Positions 25,913-34,890 of a DNA stretch of 45,283 bases are shown piece by piece (within the stretch, counting starts at the first letter, position 1; every line of letters begins with the position of its first letter). Under the pieces are notes generated by a model. It ran no database searches, was not told the origin of the DNA, and was given only the letters and a program-made list of their open reading frames with translations. The position numbers were made by a program, and so were the translations under genes. Origin of the DNA: JBAJNL01 sp036881885 (lineage in GTDB: Bacteria; Pseudomonadota; Alphaproteobacteria; Holosporales; Hepatobacteraceae). The stretch is taken from the NCBI GenBank assembly GCA_036881885.1, contig JBAJNL010000005.1:1-45283 (forward strand). The letters are read 5' to 3'.

Positions 25913-26812
25913 ATGAATAAAAATCATTTCTTCCTCGGCAGCGTTGTCACCTGTGCCTTGTCTCTTGCTTTGCTAGAAGCGTATCCTGGCGATCGCACAT
26001 CTGTTGATTCGGACTTTCGGACAAACCCTGCCCTTAAGCGCACCAAGGCGCAGTCTATTAACACACCGAAAGCCCCTAAGCTGGCGCATCTTCAAGCTTC
26101 ATCAAAGCCGGTGAACACGCCTCAGGCAGCGGCTTTGCGCGAAACCAATCAGGTGTACACCCTCACACCAAACTCATGGAAAAGCGGGCAAAGACAAATG
26201 TTTGGCGAGCTTGCAGGAACAGTGCGCGGTTTAACGCCCCGTTCACTCTCACAAAAGCGCAAAAAAGCTGCGGAATTTGGCATTCACATTACCAATGAGC
26301 GTATATTGCAAATCACTTGCCACAGCCCGCAGGCCGGTGATCTGGCAGCCCGCACAGCACAAGAAGATTCCACCACATTGCAAAAGGATGCCCACAGCCA
26401 AAGCGCGGGGGATCTTGCCATCAGCTTTAGAGCGATGACCCTTCAACCAGACAGCATGTATGATCCTTTGACCCCTCTTCATCCGGCGCAAGAGAAAAGG
26501 CTTCACGAGGACTGTGCTGCCTTTAACAGCCCAACATTCACGTCCATGAATCCTAACGCGTTAGGCGCATCGCCCTTACCTGAACAGGCGAAAAAACAGC
26601 TTCAAAGCCCGCGCAGCCTGCTGCGTAGAAAGATGAAACCGAAGGCCGCCGCCTCTCCCTTAACACAGAACGATTCCCCTCGACGCTCAAGCGACGAATT
26701 TTACGCACAGGTACGCAAAGAAACAGAACAAGAAGAAATCACAACAAATCGTCTAAAGATCAAAGAGCATCGCCGTCTGACTCAAACAAAACTGTGGCCC
26801 TTTTCTAAGTAA
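25913..26812 (+). CDS. Exported protein of unknown function, basic and disordered
   Basis: 299 residues. Signal peptide to about residue 23 (FFLGSVVTCALSLALLEAYPG region). The mature protein is rich in Ser, Pro, Thr, Lys and Gln. A short internal repeat is visible: SPQAGDLAARTAQ and SQSAGDLAISFRA. Basic patches (SQKRKKAAEFG, LLRRKMKPKAA) resemble nuclear-localisation signals. The C-terminus is a charged helix ending LWPFSK. No known domain. The gene is preceded by a 110-base AT-rich region with a 21-base palindrome, so it is likely tightly regulated. Candidate secreted effector by composition only. Confidence 0.62.
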   Translation: MNKNHFFLGSVVTCALSLALLEAYPGDRTSVDSDFRTNPALKRTKAQSINTPKAPKLAHLQASSKPVNTPQAAALRETNQVYTLTPNSWKSGQRQMFGELAGTVRGLTPRSLSQKRKKAAEFGIHITNERILQITCHSPQAGDLAARTAQEDSTTLQKDAHSQSAGDLAISFRAMTLQPDSMYDPLTPLHPAQEKRLHEDCAAFNSPTFTSMNPNALGASPLPEQAKKQLQSPRSLLRRKMKPKAAASPLTQNDSPRRSSDEFYAQVRKETEQEEITTNRLKIKEHRRLTQTKLWPFSK

Positions 26813-26863
26813 ATTTTGTCATTTTTTTCTTGCGTCAGAGGGCGCTGACATGATGTTGGCGAC

Positions 26864-27967
26864 CTAAACTGACTCTTTAACAGGCATGGCAAAAAAGCGC
26901 AGCACCTGGTCGCGGCGTTCTAAAATGTGTTGCAGCAAGTCAGCAAATAGCGCTTTGCCATAGACCTTTTCGGCATCCTCTGGAAAGAAAGACCGCACCA
27001 CCTTGGCATTAAGGTTTTGCAATGCCTTGCACAGGCGGGGCGTGATGGCATCGCTGTAGGCCTTAAAAAACAACAGATCTTCCTCACCATCGGCCGCATG
27101 AAATTGGCGCCACAACAATTTTTGATGCACCACATAATGCAAAGGCTTTTTGTAAAACGACATTTTTTTTAAAAAGCCAGTCCCAGCCTCACTGACCCCT
27201 GCCCGCTTCAGCCGCGCTTTAAGACTTTGGTATGTTGGCTTTTCCAACACCTCAACCTTAAACGAAAAATCTTTGATCTCACCCCGAAAGGGACTTAAAC
27301 ACACAAAGGGAAGCTGCCCATAACGCACGCGTTGTGCGTTGGCCATGCCGGCATTATCAATGGCCAACACATGTGTCACACCATCACACTTTAAGGCCAG
27401 CAAATTATGCGCGCCAGTATCCCACTGCCCCAGCACAAAATAAAAAATCTTAAGGTCAGCAAGCATGTCTTTTGGGACTTCCTGAAGCGTTTTTTGAAAC
27501 ACACCGTCCTCTAAAAGGTCACGCGTTGTGTTGACGTAAAGCTGCACCGATCCTGTCATGACCTTTCCCTCAAGACACAAGGTGCGCAAAACAGTCGGCG
27601 GCACAAAAGATAAACCAAGATACTGTGAAGCTCTAAAGGCAGCGACTTCGGCATAGCTGTCGCGCAAGGCAGCTGGCTCTAAGGCGGGCTTAAACACACC
27701 GCGCACGCCGCCTTTGAGCTGCAGCAAGTAAACAGTGTTTTCAAAATCAACCCGTTTTTTTTGCGTGGCTAAAAAAGCGTCCATGCTTTCATAACCATGA
27801 ACGGGCCCCTTTTCTAGACAAGCCACGATCGCGGCACACGTTTTGTCATGGCACCAGGCATCTGGACACTCAAAAGAAGGCTGCACGCCACAATAGCCGC
27901 GCCATAACAGAAGACCAAAACACAAAAGCAGACCAAGACGCAAAAACCAACGGACCCAAACAACCAT
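26864..27967 (-). CDS. Membrane-anchored or exported FAM20/PI3-4K-like kinase-fold protein
   Basis: 367 residues. A hydrophobic N-terminus (FLRLGLLLCFGLLLW) forms a signal or anchor, followed by a Cys-bearing segment (FECPDAWCHDKTC). Then come kinase-like motifs in order: GVRGVFKPA (K93, ATP lysine), YAEVAAFRASQYLGLSFVPPTV (E107), hinge GSVQLYV, catalytic QWDTGAHNLL (D183, N188) and metal site AIDNAGM (D204). This order matches bacterial FAM20C/PI3-4-kinase-like proteins and is related to HipA. The substrate is unknown. It lies 24 bases after coq9, at the end of the sucA-sucB-coq9 unit. Kinase fold likely; activity and export are inferred. An alternative is a lipid or small-molecule kinase. 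Confidence 0.6.
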   Translation of the reverse strand: MVVWVRWFLRLGLLLCFGLLLWRGYCGVQPSFECPDAWCHDKTCAAIVACLEKGPVHGYESMDAFLATQKKRVDFENTVYLLQLKGGVRGVFKPALEPAALRDSYAEVAAFRASQYLGLSFVPPTVLRTLCLEGKVMTGSVQLYVNTTRDLLEDGVFQKTLQEVPKDMLADLKIFYFVLGQWDTGAHNLLALKCDGVTHVLAIDNAGMANAQRVRYGQLPFVCLSPFRGEIKDFSFKVEVLEKPTYQSLKARLKRAGVSEAGTGFLKKMSFYKKPLHYVVHQKLLWRQFHAADGEEDLLFFKAYSDAITPRLCKALQNLNAKVVRSFFPEDAEKVYGKALFADLLQHILERRDQVLRFFAMPVKESV

Positions 27968-27991
27968 CACCGTCCAACCTTATAAACTCTT

Positions 27992-28747
27992 TTAGGGCTT
28001 GCCCGAAAAGGGCCAAAAATGTTGCATCATTTTAAGAAAAGGCAGGTCCTTTAAAGGGCTGTCTTTCAGGGTTTTAAGGGCCTCTAGCGGATTGACCGCT
28101 TTGGCCTTTTGTAGCCACAAAACGTTTTCGATGCGACTTTCTAAAAACTTCCAGGTTTTGTGATGTTCGGGCGAGGTGTCTTTGAGCCAATACAAAAACG
28201 TTGCCACGTAAACACCGGCCAACAAAAGCCGCTTGGTATAAAAGTTGTAGTCTGTTGACGTGTCGCCCGCCGCCACCCACATGTGGTGCGTTGTTTCATA
28301 CAAAAGCGGCGGCACACAGGGCACGTTTAAGGGATAACACAAAAAAGAAAACGCAGCTTTGGCAGCCTCTTTGTGCGCCTCTAGCAATGAAAGGCGCACT
28401 CTGACACCCCAAAAAATACGCTCTCTTATCTTCATCTTTGAAAGATCAAGCTTTTGCAGTTTGGCCACCATAGCTTCATCCAGGGCACGCGACCATACCT
28501 CAAGCACCTCTTTTTCTTTTTGCACAAACAGCGCAAGCGCCATGGCTTCGGGCTGCTTTAACACTTTGGCCGCCTCAAAAAGCGCTTTTTCAGACCACCC
28601 ATGGGCAGGCACCTGTTTTAAGAAGGCGTTCAAAAAGTCTTCTTTAAGGCGTGCACTTTCAGCCACCTTGGCAACCATTTTCTGCCCTTTAGCCGCTTTT
28701 TGAGTGACCTTCTTGGGCGCTTTTGGGGTGTCTTTGGGCGGTGTCAC
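27992..28747 (-). CDS. coq9: COQ9 family protein of ubiquinone biosynthesis
   Basis: 251 residues. COQ9 is a lipid-binding, TetR-like-fold protein that helps COQ7 hydroxylate the ubiquinone precursor. The family signature is very clear: a helical N-domain, LLYETTHHMWVAAGDTSTDYNFY in its short form DTSTDYNFYTKR, then LLAGVYVATFLYWLKDTS and a W-x-FLESRIENV end. A 30-residue Lys-rich leader precedes the domain. The GTG start overlaps the sucB stop (GTGA), which implies translational coupling with the 2-oxoglutarate dehydrogenase genes. COQ9 occurs in alphaproteobacteria and mitochondria, supporting the taxonomic reading. Confidence 0.92.
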   Translation of the reverse strand: MTPPKDTPKAPKKVTQKAAKGQKMVAKVAESARLKEDFLNAFLKQVPAHGWSEKALFEAAKVLKQPEAMALALFVQKEKEVLEVWSRALDEAMVAKLQKLDLSKMKIRERIFWGVRVRLSLLEAHKEAAKAAFSFLCYPLNVPCVPPLLYETTHHMWVAAGDTSTDYNFYTKRLLLAGVYVATFLYWLKDTSPEHHKTWKFLESRIENVLWLQKAKAVNPLEALKTLKDSPLKDLPFLKMMQHFWPFSGKP

Positions 28748-29901
28748 AGGGCGTCTCCCTCCAAAAGAAGCGACGCAGGCATCGCAATGACCTCTTTGAC
28801 ATGTTTTAAAAAGCCCACGGCATCTTTGCCATCAATTAAGCGATGATCATACGACAGTGCCAAATTCATCACAGGCCTCGCCAAGATGGCGCCATCCACC
28901 ACAACGGGCCTTTGTTGAATGGCATGCAGGCCCAAAATGGCCGATTGCGGCGGGTTCAGCAAAGGCGTCGACAAAAGCGACCCATACACACCGCCATTGG
29001 TAATGGTAAACGTGCCGTCGGCCAAATCTTTGGGCACCAGCTTTTGCGTGCGTGCTTTGGCCGCAAGATCAGCAATGCCCTTTTCAATGCCCGCAAAACT
29101 AAGCTGCTGGGCATGGCGCAGCGTTGGCACCACAAGCCCTTTCTCGGTGCCAACCGCCACACCGATGTGATAATAGTTTTTAAACACCACCTCTTTACCG
29201 GCCGTTGGATCATCGGGCGCATGATCAAGCAACTGCGCGTTGATGATCGGAAAGCGCTTCAGCCCACTGACCACAGCCTTTACAAAAAACGACATAAAAC
29301 CCAGCTTTGCCCCGTGCGTGGCCTCAAAAGAGGTTTTATGTTGTTTGCGCAGCGCCATGACTTGCGTCATGTCCACCTCGTTAAAGGTGGTTAAAATGGC
29401 AGCGGTGTTTTGCGCCGCCTTTAATTGCTGCGCAATTTTCATACGCAGACGCGACATGGGTTTGCGCTCTTCCTCTTCGCTTAACGGCGCAGATGCTTTG
29501 GCGGCTGGTGTTTTCTCACCCAACAACTGATCAAGCAGTGCTTCCTTTGGCGCCCGCAGTGACGATGCAGGCACTGCTTCAAAAGGTTTGCCAGCGGGCT
29601 TGGCTTCTGCCACAGGCGCTTTTGGTTTTTCTTTTGGTGGCGTGGCGCCCTCTTTTAAGGGCTCTAGCGTTGCCAGCAAGGCGCCCACATCAACGGTGGC
29701 ACCCTCTTTGGCATGCTGTTTTTGCAAAACGGAGGCGCTGGGCGCTGTGACCTCAAGCGTAATTTTATCGGTTTCAAGTTCGGCCAAAAGATCATCGGCA
29801 GCCACGGTATCGCCTTCATTTTTAAGCCAACGGGCCAGTGTTGCATTGCTAATCGACTCGCCCAAAGGGGGAACAGAAACGGTGATTTTTTTTGCGCTCA
29901 T
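28744..29901 (-). CDS. sucB: Dihydrolipoyl succinyltransferase, OGDH E2, lacking the E3-binding domain
   Basis: 385 residues, about 20-30 shorter than typical. Residues 3-78 are a lipoyl domain (ELETDKITLEV, K46 lipoylated). The catalytic core begins at RKPMSRLRMKIAQQL (about 146) and contains TFNEVDM, FFVKAVV, NGGVYGSL and the active-site DHRLIDG. Between them, about 80-145, where a peripheral-subunit-binding domain is expected, there is only an Ala/Pro/Lys/Glu linker with a short helix; the S-P-A-x-R start and GTGKGGR-ITK end are absent. PdhC in this window keeps that domain. Transfers succinyl groups in the TCA cycle. Located 23 bases behind sucA. Confidence 0.95.
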   Translation of the reverse strand: MSAKKITVSVPPLGESISNATLARWLKNEGDTVAADDLLAELETDKITLEVTAPSASVLQKQHAKEGATVDVGALLATLEPLKEGATPPKEKPKAPVAEAKPAGKPFEAVPASSLRAPKEALLDQLLGEKTPAAKASAPLSEEEERKPMSRLRMKIAQQLKAAQNTAAILTTFNEVDMTQVMALRKQHKTSFEATHGAKLGFMSFFVKAVVSGLKRFPIINAQLLDHAPDDPTAGKEVVFKNYYHIGVAVGTEKGLVVPTLRHAQQLSFAGIEKGIADLAAKARTQKLVPKDLADGTFTITNGGVYGSLLSTPLLNPPQSAILGLHAIQQRPVVVDGAILARPVMNLALSYDHRLIDGKDAVGFLKHVKEVIAMPASLLLEGDAL

Positions 29902-29924
29902 AAAGGCTCTTTAAGGGTTTGTGT

Positions 29925-32741
29925 TCAAAGACTCTTTTGAAAGATCTGCTGCATCATAGCGCGCATTTCTTTTGTATGACAAGCAAAAAAGCCCGTTGCC
30001 GGCGACGCCGATTTGTCGCGTCCACCGTAAAAAGGCCCCTTCACGCCAAGCTTTTGCGCCACCGTTTGCAACAAAGGCCACACAAAACTCATGGCCCCCA
30101 TATTGCGCGGCTCTTCTTGCGCCCAGATAAGCGCTGCTTGAGGCGTGGCATAAGCACGCAATCGCTCTAGAAGCGCTTTTTCGGGAAAAGGATACAACTG
30201 CTCGATCGCCACAATCAGTGCCTCTTCGGTTGCAGGGTTTTGTTTTTTGGCTTGCTGATAGAAAGCCACAAGATCGTAAAAGACTTTACCGGCACACAGC
30301 ACAAGACGTTTGGGTTTTTGCGGTTTGGGTTTTTGCCCATCAGGGGCCGCCACCACCAAGGGGTCAAAAGAAGCCTCTAAGGCATCGATTGAAGATGTGG
30401 CGCTTGGCAGCCTTAAAAGCGATTTGGGTGTTAGCAGCACCAGCGGACAGAAAGGCGTTTCATAAACCTGACGGCGCAGCAAATGAAACAAGCTGGCTGG
30501 CTTTGCAGGCATGGCAACACGCAGGTTGTTTTGGGCGGCCAGCTGCAAAAAGCGCTCAAGCCGCGCGGACGAATGCTCGGGGCCCTGGCCTTCGTATCCA
30601 TGGGGCAATAGCAGCGTGATGTTCGAGCTTAAGCCCCATTTTGCACGCGAGGACGCAAGATATTGATCAATCTGAATTTGGGCGCCGTTGGCAAAATCAC
30701 CAAACTGCGCCTCCCACAACGTCAGTGCTTTAAAGGCGCTGTCTTTCGCGCCAAGCCCATGGTGCGTGCGCCAACTATAGCCGATTTCAAAGCCCAAACA
30801 GGCCGCTTCAGACAACGGCGTGTTCAGCAGTTGAAAATGCTGCGGCGTGGGTGCCAAAGCGCTAAACGGTGTGTAACGTGCCTCGGTTGTTTGATCAACC
30901 CACACGCCATGACGCTGGGTAAACGTGCCGCGCGCACTGTCTTGCCCTGTAAGACGCAGCGCCGCACCTTCGTCCAACAAACTTGCAAACGCCAACGCTT
31001 CAGCCGTGCTAAAATCAAGGGCATCGCCCTTTTCAAGCATCGCCGCACGCGCCGCAATAAAGCGCTTGACCTTTGAATGCAGGTCAAAGTTTTGAGGGTG
31101 CGCAACCAGCTTTTTGCCCAGCGCCAACAGGGCTTTCTTGGAAGGCGGTTTGAGCAGAGACGGGGTTTTGGGCACAGGCCAAGGAGACGCCAAAAGGTCT
31201 TTGGGTGCCTTGGGCGCCTCAAAGGCGCTTTGCAGGGTTTGCTGAAAACTGGCTTTTTTCTGATCAAACCAGGCATCATCCACCAAGCCCTGACCTTGAA
31301 GGGTTCGCGCATAAACTTTGTAAGCCGGCGGCAGTGCGTCAATGCGTCGATACAGCGCGGGGTTGGTAAAGCGCGGCTCGTCCATTTCGTTGTGGCCATG
31401 GCGACGATAGCACAGCAAGCGAATCACAATGTCTTTTGCAAACTTTTGCCTAAAATCGAACGCCAGCGCAAAGGCCCGCAACACCGCGTCTGCATCTTGG
31501 CCATTGACGTGCAAAATGGGTGCAGCCACACTATGCGCCGGCCCCGTCACATGGTTATCGGCCGTTTCATGAGAAGACGCCGTAAAGCCAACCTGATTAT
31601 CTAAAATCACATGCAGCGTGCCGCCAATGCTGTAGTGGTTCAAACGGCCCAACAGCAAGCTTTCAGCCACCACGCCCTGCCCTGCAAACGCCGCATCACC
31701 ATGCACCAAAACCGACAACGGCGGCACATTGGTTTTTGCAAACTGCGCTTCAGCTTTGGCATAACCCATCACCACGGGGTTAATCGATTCAAGGTGCGAT
31801 GGGTTCGGCAACAGCGTCATATGAAGCGGCGCGTCTTTGGCTGCAAACGCTTTGGTGCATGTGGCGCCCAGGTGATAAGGCACGTCCGAAAAGCCCGCCC
31901 GCTTTGACGCTGGCATCGCCTCGCCCTCAAAACAATCGGCCCCTTTAAAAATCTTCAGAAGCGCAATCAGCGGGGCATCAAACAACAAGGCTTTCAACGT
32001 CAGGCGCCCGCGATGCGCCATGCCCATCACAAAATGCGTGATCTGTTGCTGAGCTGCCTTAGCTGCCAGCATCTGCAGCGCAGGCAGTAACACCTCGGCC
32101 CCTTCGATGCTAAAACGTTTCAGGCCCTGAAACTGTTTTCCCAAAAAGGTTTCAAAAAGATGCGCCCTTAACAAATAGTCAAGACAGTCTTGACGCTGCG
32201 CCGTCGTTGGCTGGTACGCTTGTGGCGCTTCAAGACCTTGATACAAAAAAGAACGCGCCGCATCAGATACCCCCAAAGGCATTTCAAGCGCCAAAGGGCC
32301 TGTATAGGCCGCCTTTAAACGCTGCCATTCAGCCTGCTGTGGCTTGTCCAGCAATTGCGCTTTTTCAGACAATTTTTGCGGTAAAGAGGGTGCTGCTTTA
32401 AGCGGATTAAGATCTGCAAATTGAAAGCCTTTTTCACGCAAAGTGTCATGTAACACGTTAATGATGCTGGTTGAGCGCGATCCCTTTTCAGCAATTGTTT
32501 CAGCGTCTTTTTGTGCAGATTTCTTCGCTTCATCCTGACCCACTTCTTCTGATGACAGGGGTGCCCACGAGGGACGCGGCGCTAACTCTTCTTTATCTAA
32601 TGCGCCTAAAAAAGCATGCCATTCAAGGGGTACTTGTGTGGGGTCAGCGTCGAACAATGCGCGCAGCGCTTCCACAAAGGCGGCATCTTTTTGCTGAAAG
32701 TCTGGCAAGCGATCTTTGGGCTGATTTTTGTGTGTGGACAT
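29925..32741 (-). CDS. sucA: 2-oxoglutarate dehydrogenase E1
   Basis: 938 residues, normal length. A ThDP enzyme of the TCA cycle. Visible landmarks: the N-terminal recruitment helix region (FVEALRALFDADPTQVPLEW), MGMAHRGRLTL, DVPYHLGAT, LLPNPSHLESINPVVMG, HGDAAFAGQGVVAESLLL, LDNQVGFT, YRRHGHNEMDEPRFTNP and LPHGYEGQGPEHSSARLERF. First gene of a leftward unit with sucB, coq9 and the kinase-fold gene. The ATG has only a weak ribosome-binding site. The E3 gene and sucCD are not nearby. Confidence 0.97.
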   Translation of the reverse strand: MSTHKNQPKDRLPDFQQKDAAFVEALRALFDADPTQVPLEWHAFLGALDKEELAPRPSWAPLSSEEVGQDEAKKSAQKDAETIAEKGSRSTSIINVLHDTLREKGFQFADLNPLKAAPSLPQKLSEKAQLLDKPQQAEWQRLKAAYTGPLALEMPLGVSDAARSFLYQGLEAPQAYQPTTAQRQDCLDYLLRAHLFETFLGKQFQGLKRFSIEGAEVLLPALQMLAAKAAQQQITHFVMGMAHRGRLTLKALLFDAPLIALLKIFKGADCFEGEAMPASKRAGFSDVPYHLGATCTKAFAAKDAPLHMTLLPNPSHLESINPVVMGYAKAEAQFAKTNVPPLSVLVHGDAAFAGQGVVAESLLLGRLNHYSIGGTLHVILDNQVGFTASSHETADNHVTGPAHSVAAPILHVNGQDADAVLRAFALAFDFRQKFAKDIVIRLLCYRRHGHNEMDEPRFTNPALYRRIDALPPAYKVYARTLQGQGLVDDAWFDQKKASFQQTLQSAFEAPKAPKDLLASPWPVPKTPSLLKPPSKKALLALGKKLVAHPQNFDLHSKVKRFIAARAAMLEKGDALDFSTAEALAFASLLDEGAALRLTGQDSARGTFTQRHGVWVDQTTEARYTPFSALAPTPQHFQLLNTPLSEAACLGFEIGYSWRTHHGLGAKDSAFKALTLWEAQFGDFANGAQIQIDQYLASSRAKWGLSSNITLLLPHGYEGQGPEHSSARLERFLQLAAQNNLRVAMPAKPASLFHLLRRQVYETPFCPLVLLTPKSLLRLPSATSSIDALEASFDPLVVAAPDGQKPKPQKPKRLVLCAGKVFYDLVAFYQQAKKQNPATEEALIVAIEQLYPFPEKALLERLRAYATPQAALIWAQEEPRNMGAMSFVWPLLQTVAQKLGVKGPFYGGRDKSASPATGFFACHTKEMRAMMQQIFQKSL

Positions 32742-32880
32742 GTTAAAAAGGCCGCGTTTTGGTTACTATCCTATGCTTACCTTAACTTTTTCGTAAAAGA
32801 GCGCAAGCACACCCAACACATTTAAAAGCACATTTTAAGCCTGGCTATTAAAAAAAGCGTGCACAGGCCGCCCCACTGAC

Positions 32881-33843
32881 TTAGCCTGCCTTGCGCTGCC
32901 AATCTTCAAGCTCTAGCTTTTGCATCATCTCGCCCCATTCGCGCTTTGAAAGGTTGGTGTCTTCACGCTTGACTTCCTCACCCCGAATCAATTTTTTAAT
33001 CACAGCAAGACTGCTTTTAGAGAATGATGCGCCCTCTTTGCGATATTCTCTAAAGGCCTCTGTTGCCATGGGCACCCAGGCTTCGCACATATCAAGCATA
33101 ACATTGGCAAAGGCTTGAATCTCCCACTGTGCATGGGGATCGGCCCTTAGGCTTAAAAAATGGAACAGGTTGTGCAAATCAACCTTCCAATACATTTCGG
33201 TATAGTAGTTCAGCGTTAGGTTCATGCGCGCAAGCTCACGCGACAGCCCCTCTTTCTGGGGATCCAGAATACCTCCATCCTCGCTCATGTTCATGTGCGC
33301 CATGTAGGTGTCGTAACATTGCAGCGAATCACGCCTTAAAAGCGACAAAAGCGCCTCGACATCCTTGGGCGGCAACGCTTTCTCGGCACGCCCTTGATTG
33401 TTTGACAGCGACTGTGCAGCCATGTGATGGGGCTCGGGCATATAAAATTCTTTGCTTAAAATTGAATAACGCGCCGAGTATTCGTTAATATTGGCCGTAC
33501 GGTGCCGCACCCACTGGCGCGCCACAAAGATGGGCATTTTGATGTGAAACTTAATCTCGCACATTTCAAAGGGTGTTGTGTGACGATGCCGCATCAGATA
33601 AAAAATCAAACCCTTGTCTTCACTTGTCTTTTTAGTACCTTTTCCGTAAGAAACCCGGGCCGCCTGCACAATGGATGCATCGCTGCCCATATAATCAACA
33701 AGGCGCACAAAGCCATGGTCTAAAACCTTAACCGGCTTTTCCATATAAGCTTCAAGGGCATTCACTGTAACGCGCTTTGTGGGCAGCGCCTCTTCATGTG
33801 TGGTGGGTTGAGGCGCGTCAAAAGAAGAGTTTGTTTTTGTCAT
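32881..33843 (-). CDS. thyX: Flavin-dependent thymidylate synthase ThyX
   Basis: 320 residues from the ATG chosen; a longer frame would add 33 residues that overlap the divergent promoter region. ThyX makes dTMP from dUMP with FAD/NADPH and methylene-THF. The defining motif RHR-x7-S is present as R113-H114-R115-TANINEY-S123. Other matches are the DYMGSDASIVQAARVSYGKG start, MRHRHTTPFEM and the ending L-x-LRADPHAQWEIQ. A C-terminal extension after about residue 275 ends in WQRKAG. It replaces ThyA-type synthesis; divergent from tadA across 62 bases, which must carry both promoters. Confidence 0.96.
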   Translation of the reverse strand: MTKTNSSFDAPQPTTHEEALPTKRVTVNALEAYMEKPVKVLDHGFVRLVDYMGSDASIVQAARVSYGKGTKKTSEDKGLIFYLMRHRHTTPFEMCEIKFHIKMPIFVARQWVRHRTANINEYSARYSILSKEFYMPEPHHMAAQSLSNNQGRAEKALPPKDVEALLSLLRRDSLQCYDTYMAHMNMSEDGGILDPQKEGLSRELARMNLTLNYYTEMYWKVDLHNLFHFLSLRADPHAQWEIQAFANVMLDMCEAWVPMATEAFREYRKEGASFSKSSLAVIKKLIRGEEVKREDTNLSKREWGEMMQKLELEDWQRKAG

Positions 33844-33905
33844 GAAAGAGAGTGTGCTATAACGATGAATCAGGATTGAGCCCATTAGAACACAACTTTC
33901 TTCCA

Positions 33906-34403
33906 ATGTGTACACCCACAAATCAGACACCTTTTCAGACACATAAAAAACTTATGCAGCAAGCCCTTGCCGAAGCACGCAAAGCTTTTGACTGTGACGA
34001 AACGCCCGTCGGCGCCCTTTTATTTGACACAAAAAGACAAAAAACAATTGCCAAAGCACACAACCAAAGTCAACGCGGTCAAAACCCGCTTCAACACGCT
34101 GAAATGCTTGTGCTTCAAAAGGCGCTCACACACAACAAAGAACCTTATCTTGAAGCGCACACCCTGTATGTAACGCTTGAGCCTTGCTGTTTGTGCGCGG
34201 CAGCTATTTCGATGGCGCGGGTTGAAACCCTGGTTTTTGGCGCGTATAACCCCAAAGGCGGCGCCGTTGTGCACGGGCCACATCTTTTTGAAAACGCAGC
34301 CCTTTCGTTTAAGCCGCAGGTCATTGGCGGCGTTTTAGAGCAAGAGGCATCCAAGCTTTTACAGACATTTTTTAAACAAAAAAGACCAAAAACTGTCTTT
34401 TAG
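33906..34403 (+). CDS. tadA: tRNA-specific adenosine deaminase TadA
   Basis: 165 residues. It converts A34 to inosine in tRNA-Arg(ACG), an essential wobble change. Zinc and catalytic motifs: HAE (H64, E66) and PCCLC (C94, C97), within LYVTLEPCCLCAAAI, with the earlier DETPVGALL and later FGAYNPKGGAV of the family. The start was placed at the second Met because the first 18 codons lie upstream of the usual N-terminus and overlap the thyX promoter. Followed 49 bases later by a glyoxalase-fold gene. Confidence 0.94.
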   Translation: MCTPTNQTPFQTHKKLMQQALAEARKAFDCDETPVGALLFDTKRQKTIAKAHNQSQRGQNPLQHAEMLVLQKALTHNKEPYLEAHTLYVTLEPCCLCAAAISMARVETLVFGAYNPKGGAVVHGPHLFENAALSFKPQVIGGVLEQEASKLLQTFFKQKRPKTVF

Positions 34404-34452
34404 ACATATTTTGTGCTATGCTAAAGGTGAGCACTTTAAAAGGAGACATCCC

Positions 34453-34824
34453 ATGATTTCATCTATCAGCGTTGTGTCCATTTACGTGAAAGATCAGGCA
34501 AAAGCCGAGACGTTTTGGTGCGACAAAATTGGTTTTGAGGTTGTACGCAAGGCACCATTTGAGGGGTATTTTTGGATCCAGGTGGCCCCCCATAAAGATG
34601 CCGAGGAGATGGGGCAAACCACGTTGTCACTTTTTCCGCGTGCCCTTGATAAAGAGTGGAAAGAGAAAAGATCGTCCATTGTTTTTCAATGCGATGATAT
34701 CGAGACGATGTACAAGCGTCTAAAGGATGAGGGCATTCAGATCACAAAGCCCGAAACCATGCCATGGGGAACCTTTTGCACGTTTAAGGACGATGACGGC
34801 AACGCCTTTTTGTTAAAAGAATAA
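34453..34824 (+). CDS. Glyoxalase/bleomycin-resistance (VOC) fold protein
   Basis: 123 residues, one vicinal-oxygen-chelate unit: ISVVSIYVKDQAKAETFWCDKIGFEV at the start (beta-alpha-beta), a central strand VFQCDDIETMYKRLKDEG, and the family ending WGTFCTFKDDDGNAFLL. The final Glu ligand position is replaced by the GN-A pattern common in non-glyoxalase VOC proteins. Substrate cannot be told. The ATG has a clear AGGAGA at nine bases and is the correct start; an upstream start would include that ribosome-binding site. Probably co-transcribed with tadA. Confidence 0.86.
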   Translation: MISSISVVSIYVKDQAKAETFWCDKIGFEVVRKAPFEGYFWIQVAPHKDAEEMGQTTLSLFPRALDKEWKEKRSSIVFQCDDIETMYKRLKDEGIQITKPETMPWGTFCTFKDDDGNAFLLKE

Positions 34825-34860
34825 AAAACGCCCCACCCGCGTCATGGCAAGCGCTCTTTT

Positions 34861-34890
34861 AGACGACGCGGCAATAGACGACGCGGCAAT
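34861..34890. repeat. Tandem duplication of AGACGACGCGGCAAT
   Basis: Two exact head-to-tail copies at 34861-34875 and 34876-34890. The unit carries the GACGCGGCAAT end of the dispersed hairpin element and abuts the first 121-base repeat copy. Confidence 0.8.
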
